A stretch of DNA of 64,000 nucleotides, from assembly GCA_036675025.1 (NCBI GenBank), contig JAKFFN010000113.1:13596-77595 (forward strand). The letters run 5' to 3'. This stretch comes from JAKFFN01 sp036675025 (lineage in GTDB: Bacteria; Sumerlaeota; Sumerlaeia; Sumerlaeales; Sumerlaeaceae). The position numbers were made by a program, and so were the translations under genes. Shown here piece after piece: positions 9,207 to 17,204 of this stretch. Below the pieces are notes generated by a model that worked only from the letters and a program-made list of their open reading frames with translations, had not been told where the DNA came from and searched no databases. Position 1 is the first letter of the stretch. The number at the start of each line of letters is the position of its first letter.

Positions 9207-9314
9207 ACTTGATGGCCGTTTTCCGCTTTAATCTTTTATGATTCTTTGTGTACTAAGACCCTTGGCGGCAGGCTTCGGCCGGGCCGCCACTATTTTGCTT
9301 TGATAAGTTGGAGA

Positions 9315-10412
9315 ATGGCATCTCGTTTCGCCCGATTACGTGAACAGGTTCGAATTCGCCGCCAGGAACGCTACCGCGGACCTGTAACAGTGGCCCTGGA
9401 CGTTATGGGATCAGAAATCGGTCCAGAGGAAATGCTGCGGGGGGCACTGGAGGCAGTAGAGTCACTGCCGCTGGTAACTGTCATTTGCGTTGGTGATGAA
9501 AAGGCCATAAAGAAAGCCATGCAGCGCCTGGTGATCTCGCATCCGCGGATTCAGGTAGAGCCTTCTACGGAAATCGTAGGCATGGACGAACAGCCTCACC
9601 AGTCACTAAAGAAAGAAGACAGTAGCATTGCCGTGGCTGCAAGGCTGGTGCATGAGAAGATTGCGGATGCCGTAGTTTCGCCCGGTAACACCGGGGCGAC
9701 CATGGCCACGTGTATGGTGCAGTGGAAGCGGCTTCCCGGTATTGCCCGTCCCGCTATTGCTACTGTTCTGCCTCATCCCAAGCGCCCCTGTCTGCTTCTC
9801 GATGTAGGTGCAAACGTTGAAGTGAAGGGGCGCCATTTGCTCCACTTCGCCATTATGGGCTCTACCTACGCCCGGTACGTACTGCATCGGCGAAATCCCA
9901 GAGTCGGTGTTCTCTCTAACGGTGAAGAAGACTGTAAGGGTACGGAGATCGTAAAAGAAGCTGCCGGATACCTGCGAGCTTCCACTTTAAATTTTCACGG
10001 AAATGCCGAGGGTCGCGATCTTATGAACGGCAGCTTCGACGTTGCCGTTTGCGATGGATTTGTAGGTAACATCGTTCTGAAGTTTGGAGAAGCCCTCGGT
10101 GAGTTCATTATGACGAACCTTAAAGAAGAGGTTCGGCGGAACGTAATATCGCAAGTAGGTGCCCTGGCCATGCTGCCCGCGCTTCAGCGGTTTCGTAAGC
10201 AGGTCGACCATGCGGAATACGGTGGGGCGCCCCTGCTGGGGCTAAACGGCGTGTGTATTATCTGTCATGGATCGTCACGAGCCAAGGCTATTAGAAACGC
10301 TATTCGTGTAGCCAGTGAACAGGTAAGCCTCCGGGTAAACCAGCACATTCTCGAAGTGCTGCGCGAGAATCCCGATATCCATACGAAACCGCCAGAGGCA
10401 GCCGTAAGATAG
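9315..10412 (+). CDS. plsX: Phosphate acyltransferase PlsX
   Basis: PlsX converts acyl-ACP to acyl-phosphate for PlsY, starting bacterial phospholipid synthesis. The 365-residue product shows VALDVMGSEIGPEEML (the family has ALDAMGGD at this point), EPSTEIVGMDEQP, SSIAVAARLV, VSPGNTGATMA, LLDVGANVEVKG, GVLSNGEEDCKGTE, VAVCDGFVGNIVLKFGE and the terminal GLNGVCIICHGSSRAKAIRNAI. The frame opens at 9246; I choose the ATG at 9315 (MASRFARLREQ), although GGAG lies very close to it. The N-terminus carries an extra stretch rich in arginine (RLREQVRIRRQERYRG) before the first beta strand. It sits in the usual rpmF-plsX order; fabH or fabD do not follow here. Confidence 0.95.
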   Translation: MASRFARLREQVRIRRQERYRGPVTVALDVMGSEIGPEEMLRGALEAVESLPLVTVICVGDEKAIKKAMQRLVISHPRIQVEPSTEIVGMDEQPHQSLKKEDSSIAVAARLVHEKIADAVVSPGNTGATMATCMVQWKRLPGIARPAIATVLPHPKRPCLLLDVGANVEVKGRHLLHFAIMGSTYARYVLHRRNPRVGVLSNGEEDCKGTEIVKEAAGYLRASTLNFHGNAEGRDLMNGSFDVAVCDGFVGNIVLKFGEALGEFIMTNLKEEVRRNVISQVGALAMLPALQRFRKQVDHAEYGGAPLLGLNGVCIICHGSSRAKAIRNAIRVASEQVSLRVNQHILEVLRENPDIHTKPPEAAVR

Positions 10413-10513
10413 GGGCAATTGGGCGTCAAATAATTGCAGATAAGGCGGGTACGCTTTGTCTGGGCAAAAACTAGTAAAAGTTGTAGAGTAACAGTAGTAG
10501 CGGTGCAATTCTC

Positions 10514-10530
10514 CCCCGCAAATGCAGGGG
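10514..10530 (+). promoter_or_regulatory. Small GC hairpin in the plsX-secA gap
   Basis: CCCC-GC, loop AAAT, GC-A-GGGG, followed by CTTTAG, in the 151-base gap before secA. It could be a weak terminator of plsX or a leader structure of secA. Nothing else in this gap is recognisable. Confidence 0.3.
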
Positions 10531-10563
10531 CTTTAGTCGTTCGAAAGGATCACACAAACCGGC

Positions 10564-13500
10564 ATGCTTAAAAATCTCCTGGGTAAGGTCTTCGGAAACA
10601 AGCAGGCCCGCGATATGAGACGAATTCGTCCCATCATAGACGAGATCAACTCCTATTTCGAGGAATACCAGGGTCTTTCAGAGGAAGACCTCCGTGGTAA
10701 AACAGCCGAGTTCAAAAACCGTCTCACCGAAGGTGAGACTCTTGATGATCTTCTCCCCGAAGCCTTTGCTGTTATTAAAGAAACCTGCCGCCGGCATAAA
10801 GGTAAAACCTGGCCGGCTGCCGGTGTAGATATTACCTGGGACATGGTTCCGTACGACGTGCAGATGGCGGGTGGCATAGCCCTGCATGAAGGTCGAATTG
10901 CCGAGATGGCAACCGGTGAAGGTAAAACCCTCGTAGCCGTTGCTCCGCTTTACCTCAATGCACTGGCAGGCCGCGGAACTCACCTGGTTACAGTTAACGA
11001 TTATCTTGCCCGTCGCGATAGTGAGTGGATGGGCCCGATCTTCGAGTACCTTGGCCTCACTATCGGTTGTCTTGATTCTACCGAGCCGAACACTCTTGAA
11101 CGTCGCGAGATGTACGAGCGCGACATCACTTACGGCACCAACCACGAGTATGGCTTCGACTATCTTCGCGATAACATGGTGACAAGTCCGGACCAGGTAG
11201 TACAGCAGCGCGGTCACTTCTACGCCATCGTCGACGAAGTTGATAACATCCTGATCGACGAAGCCCGTACGCCGCTGATCATCAGTGGTCCTGTTGATCG
11301 CAGCACACACCGCTATGATGAAATTAAACCCGTAGTGTTCGACCTGGTTAAGAAGCAGAATGAACTAACCAGTCGCTACATGACGGAAGTGGAAGAAGCG
11401 ACCAAACGTGGGCCGTTGACCCGTGAAGAAGGCGTAAAATTGCTGCAGGTGCAGCGCGGACTTCCCAAGCAAAAACGATTGCTTAAGTTGAAGGCCGAGC
11501 CTGGCGTGCAGGGGCTCATTGAAAAAGTTGAACTGGAGTTCATGGCTGAGAAGAAACTCCATGAACTGGATGAAGGCCTGTATTATACGGTGGATGAAAA
11601 AACCCACCAGATAGACCTCACTGAAAGAGGCCGAAACGAACTTTCACCTTCAAATCCGAAACTGTGGGAATTGCCGGATATTGTTGAAGAGATTGCTGCA
11701 ATTGAAGCCGGCGATTTTGAAATTATATACCTGAATGACGGCACAGAAGTGCTGCTGAACGGCACTGTCGCCCAGCGAAAGGGTATGAAGACTGCCGACG
11801 GCGGATACGAAATCCATCGTCATGATGGTATCCAGCGCATTGCTGCAGCCGATGTTGCCAAGGTTGTCTCGGGCGCAGACATTGATAAACCCGGACGTGA
11901 GCGATTCAAAGATGTAATTCGCACGGAAAACGGTGTACAGACAGAGAAGCTTCATAACATCTCGCAGATGCTGAAGGCGTACAGCCTTTATGAGCGCGAT
12001 GTTGAGTACGTGGTGCAGGAAAACAAGGTCATCATAGTTGACGAGTTTACTGGCCGCCTTATGAATGGTCGCCGCTGGAGCGATGGTCTCCATCAGGCCG
12101 TAGAGGCAAAGGAAGGTGTGGAGATTGAAATCGAAACTCAGACCCTGGCCACTGTAACCCTTCAGAATTTCTTCCGCCTCTATAAGAAGCTTTCCGGTAT
12201 GACTGGTACCGCCGAAACCGAAGCCGGTGAGTTTGCCCATACCTACGACATTGACGTGATGGTGGTTCCCACCAATCGCCGCATCAAACGGACTGATAAC
12301 AACGATATTGTTTATAAAACGAAACGTGAAAAGTATAAAGCCGTAATTGATGAGATTGTCGCTTGCCATGAGAGGCAGCTGCCGGTTCTCGTCGGTACTG
12401 TAAGCGTCGAAGTGAGTGAGTTGCTGAGCCGCTATCTGAAAGCTCGCCGTATCCCGCACAATGTACTAAACGCCAAAGCACACCAGCGTGAAGCTGAGAT
12501 CGTAATGGGCGCTGGACAGCCAGGCGCTGTTACCATTGCCACGAACATGGCAGGTCGTGGTACCGACATTAAGCTGCACCCTGATGTTATCATACGCGAT
12601 GACAACGGCGAAGGCGTGGATGGTGGTCTCCAGATTATCGGAACGGAACGCCATGAAAGCCGTCGTATTGACCGTCAGCTGCGCGGTCGTGCAGGCCGCC
12701 AGGGCGATCCCGGTTCATCGAAATTCTTTATCTCTCTCGAAGACGATCTGATGCGTCTGTTCGGCAGCGACCGCATTGTTCGCATTATGGATCGTCTTGG
12801 CCTTGAAGAGGGCGAAGACATTACGCACCCGCTGGTTACCCGTGCCATCGAAAGCGCACAGAAGAAGGTTGAAGCCCGTAACTTTGAGATCCGCAAACGC
12901 ACGCTTGATTACGATAACGTAATGAACAAGCAGCGCGAAGCTATCTATAAGCTGCGCCGTTCGATTCTCCTGGGTGAAGATGTTCGTACGTTGATGCTGG
13001 ATATCCACCTGCAAGCCATTGATAACCTGCTGACAGAGTTCATGCCGGAGAGCACGCGGGAAGCCTGGGATGCAGAAGGATTCCTGGATCATCTGCAGCG
13101 CCATATCCCGTACGCAAACTTCAAGGAGCTCCAGGACCAGGTTGCCGGTGGCGACCGCGAATCCATACTGGATCTTGTTTCTGAGAAGCTGGAAGAAGCA
13201 TACAATGCCAAGTCTGAGCAATTGGGTGAAGACCTGCTGGTACGCCTGGCTCGTTACGTGGTGCTTCGCCGTATCGATGACAACTGGCGCGATCACCTTC
13301 TGGCTGTTGATGATTTACGTGAGAGCATTGGTTGGCGCGGTTATGCGCAGCTTGATCCGCTGGTTGAGTACCAGAAGGAAGCTTCCATTATGTTCGAGGA
13401 GCTCATGGGGAACATGCATAAGGAAGTTATGGAGCACTTCTTCCTTACACAGCCCGTGATGCAGGTGCAGGAGCCAGAGCATCAGATTGGGCCGATCCAG

Positions 13501-13707
13501 GCGCGTCAGGCTACTCTTGAAGAAGCGCTGCCTGAAGTGGCCGCTGAGGGCCAGGCCATTGATGAAATGGACGGTACTATCGGCCTTCCCCATGACAAGC
13601 AGGAGCCGGTACGCCGCGAACAAAAAGTTGGCCGCAATGATCCATGCCCTTGTGGCAGCGGAAAGAAATATAAGAAATGCTGCGGGGCGACAGCCGACGT
13701 AGAGTAA
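10564..13707 (+). CDS. secA: Protein translocase ATPase SecA
   Basis: SecA is the motor of the Sec export pathway at the inner membrane. The 1047-residue protein has Walker A MATGEGKT (115-122), the Walker B region IVDEVDNILIDEARTPLI, GSGMTGTAETE-type helicase motif KLSGMTGTAETEAGEF, TNMAGRGTDIKL and the DEAD-helicase motif VI RQLRGRAGRQGDPGSS. A C-terminal SEC-C zinc motif (C-P-C-x8-C-C) ends the protein. It is about 150 residues longer than the E. coli protein. The extra length lies mainly in two places between the first ATPase domain and KVIIVDEFTGRLM, including a segment with YLNDGTEVLLNGTVAQRKGM. Long SecA versions like this occur in several FCB/PVC lineages. The ribosome site is weak. 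Confidence 0.98.
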   Translation: MLKNLLGKVFGNKQARDMRRIRPIIDEINSYFEEYQGLSEEDLRGKTAEFKNRLTEGETLDDLLPEAFAVIKETCRRHKGKTWPAAGVDITWDMVPYDVQMAGGIALHEGRIAEMATGEGKTLVAVAPLYLNALAGRGTHLVTVNDYLARRDSEWMGPIFEYLGLTIGCLDSTEPNTLERREMYERDITYGTNHEYGFDYLRDNMVTSPDQVVQQRGHFYAIVDEVDNILIDEARTPLIISGPVDRSTHRYDEIKPVVFDLVKKQNELTSRYMTEVEEATKRGPLTREEGVKLLQVQRGLPKQKRLLKLKAEPGVQGLIEKVELEFMAEKKLHELDEGLYYTVDEKTHQIDLTERGRNELSPSNPKLWELPDIVEEIAAIEAGDFEIIYLNDGTEVLLNGTVAQRKGMKTADGGYEIHRHDGIQRIAAADVAKVVSGADIDKPGRERFKDVIRTENGVQTEKLHNISQMLKAYSLYERDVEYVVQENKVIIVDEFTGRLMNGRRWSDGLHQAVEAKEGVEIEIETQTLATVTLQNFFRLYKKLSGMTGTAETEAGEFAHTYDIDVMVVPTNRRIKRTDNNDIVYKTKREKYKAVIDEIVACHERQLPVLVGTVSVEVSELLSRYLKARRIPHNVLNAKAHQREAEIVMGAGQPGAVTIATNMAGRGTDIKLHPDVIIRDDNGEGVDGGLQIIGTERHESRRIDRQLRGRAGRQGDPGSSKFFISLEDDLMRLFGSDRIVRIMDRLGLEEGEDITHPLVTRAIESAQKKVEARNFEIRKRTLDYDNVMNKQREAIYKLRRSILLGEDVRTLMLDIHLQAIDNLLTEFMPESTREAWDAEGFLDHLQRHIPYANFKELQDQVAGGDRESILDLVSEKLEEAYNAKSEQLGEDLLVRLARYVVLRRIDDNWRDHLLAVDDLRESIGWRGYAQLDPLVEYQKEASIMFEELMGNMHKEVMEHFFLTQPVMQVQEPEHQIGPIQARQATLEEALPEVAAEGQAIDEMDGTIGLPHDKQEPVRREQKVGRNDPCPCGSGKKYKKCCGATADVE

Positions 13708-14171
13708 AACCTAAACTGCCGAACGGATGGGTAACCGGGAACAACAATGCCGGCCCCATCCGCCGTCGGCTGCCGGATGCCACGCTGTGGGACCGTGCAT
13801 TAATTGCAATTTTCTTTTTTGTGACTGGCGCCATTGCAACTGGTGCGCTCTACTGGTATCTATCACAGCCCGGATCAAACTCGGCTACCTACACGCGGCG
13901 CGGTCCGCATTCGCTGGTGATGCCGCTGGAATCCATGACTGGAGCCGAGGCCTCGACTCACTTTGTATTCGTATGCCTGGCCGGTGGGGTTGTTGCGGCT
14001 CTGGCCTATGTCTTGATTTCTGTACTGGATCCCTACGGCACGACTGCGGCGGCCAAGGCAGAGAAAAAGCGCAAGCGCGACCGTTTCGAGTTCCTGAAGC
14101 AGGCTGGTTACCCGGTAGCTGAGCCTGACGACGAAACTGGCGAGGCGGGCGCACCTTCCCAGCCGAAATAG
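13677..14171 (+). CDS. Small hypothetical inner-membrane protein
   Basis: A 164-residue protein of no family I recognise. It overlaps the 3' end of secA by 31 bases in another frame. Two hydrophobic segments are clear: ALIAIFFFVTGAIATGALYW, preceded by a positive stretch, and FVFVCLAGGVVAALAYVLISVL. Between them is a loop of about 50 residues. After the second comes a strongly basic stretch (KAEKKRKRDRFEFLKQ) and an acidic tail. Both ends are probably cytoplasmic. The ATG at 13677 is the only ATG before the first membrane segment. Position after secA hints at co-transcription, but no function can be inferred. Confidence 0.6.
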   Translation: MLRGDSRRRVKPKLPNGWVTGNNNAGPIRRRLPDATLWDRALIAIFFFVTGAIATGALYWYLSQPGSNSATYTRRGPHSLVMPLESMTGAEASTHFVFVCLAGGVVAALAYVLISVLDPYGTTAAAKAEKKRKRDRFEFLKQAGYPVAEPDDETGEAGAPSQPK

Positions 14172-16085
14172 TTACCTGGCTTTTCCGCCACCCGGTGTCT
14201 CGAAATCTTTCCATTCATTAATCCCGGTGTTGCTTTGCAGTGTACCGGGACTGCCAGCTATGGCGGCATTTGCGTTGCCAGGAGTAATGGTTCGGACGCG
14301 CCACAATCCGGAAGGTGTCAAACTACCGTCTGGTGAATTGCTTACTATCGGGAAACCCCAGTTGCCGCTGTTCGGCAGTGCCTGCGGCACACGGTGCGCC
14401 GCTCGATCCACAGCAAAATCAGCCGCGCTGCCAACCCTGTCCGGGGCAAATGCATCTATAACTAGATCGGTGCTGCTCCGGTAAATATCATAGCAGTCAT
14501 TTCCATTATGAGCAATATTTAAATCGGTCCCGTCTGGTGCAAATCCAAAAGCTGTCTGGAAATCTGAACTGTTATTCGCGAGTACATAAAAATCACCTGC
14601 GTCGATGGATCCTGTCGTAAGGGCTATATTTGTGGGTGCGAAGTTGCCATTCGTAAACCGCCGCAGCGATATTCCCGACGTTGCCAGGTTGATTGTTTGT
14701 GTCGTGTTATTATACAACTCCAAGTACTTTAGGTTTCCCTGGCTGCCTTCGAACACTTCAGATATTACCAGTCCAGCAAGAGGTTCACTGGTAATACCGA
14801 TCTCAAACTCGTTGCTTGCGATCGGCCCGTACGGCGCGATGTTGTCTTGCCCACCATTGGCAGACAATTCTATGCCATCATCAGAAAGAGAAACGCCGAC
14901 AGTTGCACCGGCAGTGGACCAAACAGGTATATCAACTGTCACAAGGATCGGGTTAGATCCCGTCGCAAGGTAAAAAGGGTGGCTTAATGCGAGCGAAGCT
15001 ATCCCACCGGTAAATGAGCCGCTTGCCAGCCGTGAATCTTCCGGACCGACTTCTCCATCGGCGTCCACATCATACCAAAGCTCGATCTGGCTTACTTCAT
15101 TATCCGCTATGGTCCCCACCTTATAAAAAGTCAACACCGCCAGGTGAACTTCCTGGCCCACGGTTTCTGTGGGGAGCCGCAGCACTGGCACATTCGCTGT
15201 ACCGGCAGCAATGGTGCGCGTAGCGGGTCGATCGGCTGCGAGGGTCAACGTATTATTATCCTGCGGCGTCCAAGCCGGACCACCAAACACATCATCCACC
15301 CATTCCGGATGGTCCACAAAGGGATTCGCGTTCTGCTGATAGCGATAGGCTTTATAGTTACGCGCACGTTCTTCGGCGGTCGGTGGAAACTGCCGGTGCC
15401 AGTTCAGCAGCGTAGTTAAAAATGCCATCTGTCCGGCTCCCGTTCCACCGGGATAGGAATTAGTTACTGTAAGGTTCGGCTCGCCGTTTAATCCCTCATA
15501 CCGCACATCCATGTAAAGAACGGCCCGCGCCGCCCGCCCCTTGTCCACGTCTGCCGGTTCAAATACACTGGACGTGGCTTTATTTCCGAACACATCCTGG
15601 TAAGTGGGCGCAGTAACTACATCATACGGAGAATTACTGCGTCGGCTGTTTACGTCAGTATCTGATGGGTATAGCGCATGCACATCGCTGCGCATTGGCT
15701 CATCCTGGTTAAAGAATGACTGCGGAAACATATGCTCCCGATTCCAGCCGCCCATGGAAGGCGAGCCATCAGCATCTGTGCCGGATATCTTTGCCCGCAC
15801 ATCCCCACCATAGATCAGCCGCACGTGATCTGCCGATGTGGTTGCTTCGTCGATGTCGCGTAGCGGTTCCCAGGTGTTGTCATAGCCCAATTGAAGTACG
15901 CCAGCCGATAACGTGGCGTTCAGGGTACTCCGCAGTAATGAGGCTGTCGATGTGTTAACGTCGTCATAATAAGCAGGGGATAGGCCGCAGCAACCGGCGC
16001 CTGCACTAAGGCTGAGTAGTACAATGGTACCAGCACTAGCCAGATACCTCAGCGGGTTGATCTGCTTATTTGTGCTCACATTCAT
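14172..16085 (-). CDS. Secreted endonuclease I with lamin-tail domain
   Basis: The 637-residue protein has an export signal (LASAGTIVLLSLSAGAGC). Residues about 35-260 are an endonuclease I domain: SPSMGGWNREHMFPQSFF carries the W-N-R-E-H-x-x-P motif with the catalytic histidine. SDVHALYPSDTDVNSRRSN and YMDVRYEG follow as in the family. A middle beta region (about 270-420) is unassigned. Residues about 425-550 match a lamin-tail domain (GLVISEVFEGSQGNLKYLEL, LYNNTTQTINL), common at the end of exported nucleases. I infer a secreted non-specific nuclease for nutrient scavenging or defence. It converges with the small membrane protein with no gap and diverges from the FMN reductase gene. Confidence 0.85.
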   Translation of the reverse strand: MNVSTNKQINPLRYLASAGTIVLLSLSAGAGCCGLSPAYYDDVNTSTASLLRSTLNATLSAGVLQLGYDNTWEPLRDIDEATTSADHVRLIYGGDVRAKISGTDADGSPSMGGWNREHMFPQSFFNQDEPMRSDVHALYPSDTDVNSRRSNSPYDVVTAPTYQDVFGNKATSSVFEPADVDKGRAARAVLYMDVRYEGLNGEPNLTVTNSYPGGTGAGQMAFLTTLLNWHRQFPPTAEERARNYKAYRYQQNANPFVDHPEWVDDVFGGPAWTPQDNNTLTLAADRPATRTIAAGTANVPVLRLPTETVGQEVHLAVLTFYKVGTIADNEVSQIELWYDVDADGEVGPEDSRLASGSFTGGIASLALSHPFYLATGSNPILVTVDIPVWSTAGATVGVSLSDDGIELSANGGQDNIAPYGPIASNEFEIGITSEPLAGLVISEVFEGSQGNLKYLELYNNTTQTINLATSGISLRRFTNGNFAPTNIALTTGSIDAGDFYVLANNSSDFQTAFGFAPDGTDLNIAHNGNDCYDIYRSSTDLVIDAFAPDRVGSAADFAVDRAAHRVPQALPNSGNWGFPIVSNSPDGSLTPSGLWRVRTITPGNANAAIAGSPGTLQSNTGINEWKDFETPGGGKAR

Positions 16086-16214
16086 TACAGACCCCTGCAG
16101 TACGTGTATAAATCAGGCCACTAATAAAGATGAAAAGTTCATAAAATAGGGAAAAGGCCGGGCTGCCTTCAGCATTCTTGATATTCCCTATTCTACTTCA
16201 GCATATGCCAAAAC

Positions 16215-16787
16215 ATGCATACACTTATTGTTTCTTCCAGCCTGAATCCCGAGAGTCGTAGCAACTACCTGGCGCGGCAGGCTGCCGACTGGCTTACCCA
16301 TAACAATATTGACGTATCCCATATCCAGTTGAGCGGGAACGAGATGCCGGGATTCGACAATTCTGATCTGTTTGAATCAGCCATTTACCTGGACTATTAC
16401 CAGCAGGCTCAGCTGGCTGATAATATTATTTTTGCCAGCCCGGTCTATAACTGGAGCATATGCTCTGAACTGAAGAAGTTTATAGAAATTGTGGGATCGA
16501 CAGACGCAACCCGACAAAGCCCGTTCTTCGACAAGCTCATATCGTTCATCTTTTCCGCCGGCCTGCCCCATAGCTATATGGTTATGGGAGGTATAGCTGT
16601 CCCGCTTATGTTGGATTTCCGGTGTGTTATTAATCCGCACCAGGCTTATTTGCATAACCGCGACTGGCAGGATAGCATCAGCCTGACTGCCGATGGTCGC
16701 ACTAAGCTGGAGCGGATGTTGACAGCCCACGCAGAACTGGGCAGCCGGCTTCGTGGCTACGGAAATACAACGCTGTGGACTGTCTAG
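16215..16787 (+). CDS. NADPH-dependent FMN reductase-like flavoprotein
   Basis: This 190-residue flavodoxin-like protein begins MHTLIVSSSLNPESRSNYLA, with a phosphate-binding loop SSSLNPESRSN. The middle has ASPVYNWSICSELKKFIEIVG, equivalent to the P-x-Y-N-x-S FMN-ring loop of NAD(P)H:FMN/quinone reductases. I infer a soluble FMN-binding reductase. Partner and substrate are unknown. It reads divergently from the secreted endonuclease and sits just upstream of the broken radical SAM fragment. Confidence 0.75.
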   Translation: MHTLIVSSSLNPESRSNYLARQAADWLTHNNIDVSHIQLSGNEMPGFDNSDLFESAIYLDYYQQAQLADNIIFASPVYNWSICSELKKFIEIVGSTDATRQSPFFDKLISFIFSAGLPHSYMVMGGIAVPLMLDFRCVINPHQAYLHNRDWQDSISLTADGRTKLERMLTAHAELGSRLRGYGNTTLWTV

Positions 16788-16872
16788 AAATAGACTCACG
16801 AGTAAGTGAAAATGAAGGCATTTTACCCTTGCAGTGATGGCTTGGAGGATAGAACGGTTGTTCTATTGGCTA

Positions 16873-17142
16873 ATGGTGATCAAGAACCCAAAAGGACGCG
16901 GCGCTGATGATAATCCCGGTAATCGCTTTGAGCGACTGCATGTGGAACCCTATGATGAGGATCTGCTGCCGGATGACGTGACGGAAACGGTTCCGACAAC
17001 GTATCTTGGAGTCGCCAGCAAGAGCGTTTTAACGACAAACGACAGTCCGGATGTCGGCTTTCGCTACAGCGTTAACCCCTACTCAGGATGTTCCCACGCC
17101 TGCGCGTACTTTCAGTTGTTACACTGTTGCGACGGCTATTAA
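16873..17142 (+). pseudogene. 5' fragment of a radical SAM (PA0069/SplB-like) gene, broken at the iron-sulfur motif
   Basis: The product starts MVIKNPKGRGADDNPGNRFE and continues to SVLTTNDSPDVGFRYSVNPYSGCSHACAY, matching the first 80 residues of the intact gene at 20928-21995. C73 and C77 of the CxxxCxxC cluster are present. The third cysteine codon (17110) is replaced by TTT, homology stops, and the frame ends at 17142. Joining base 17109 to 21168 would restore, in frame, a complete CxxxCxxC gene. GC at third codon positions here is about 58% (46 of 79, hand count), like the 3' part of the intact gene and unlike its 5' part. I read this as the displaced native 5' end. Alternative: decayed remnant of an old duplication. 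Confidence 0.75.
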
Positions 17143-17144
17143 GA

Positions 17145-17177
17145 AGCTCCTTCGTCCTTCCGAGGGACGAAGGAGCT
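17145..17177 (-). terminator. Perfect 13-bp hairpin downstream of the FG-GAP gene
   Basis: Bases 17145-17157 pair perfectly with 17165-17177 around a seven-base loop. It lies about 28 bases past the FG-GAP stop on the minus strand and is followed by TCTTAAT there, only weakly U-rich. It may be that gene's terminator, or a REP-like palindrome. Confidence 0.5.
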
Positions 17178-17204
17178 ACACGGTTTTGTAACTGTTGGGC
17201 GGAA

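Noticed and set aside
9246..9314. Extended N-terminus of PlsX
   Set aside because: The extra residues have no counterpart in the family; the ATG at 9315 fits better.
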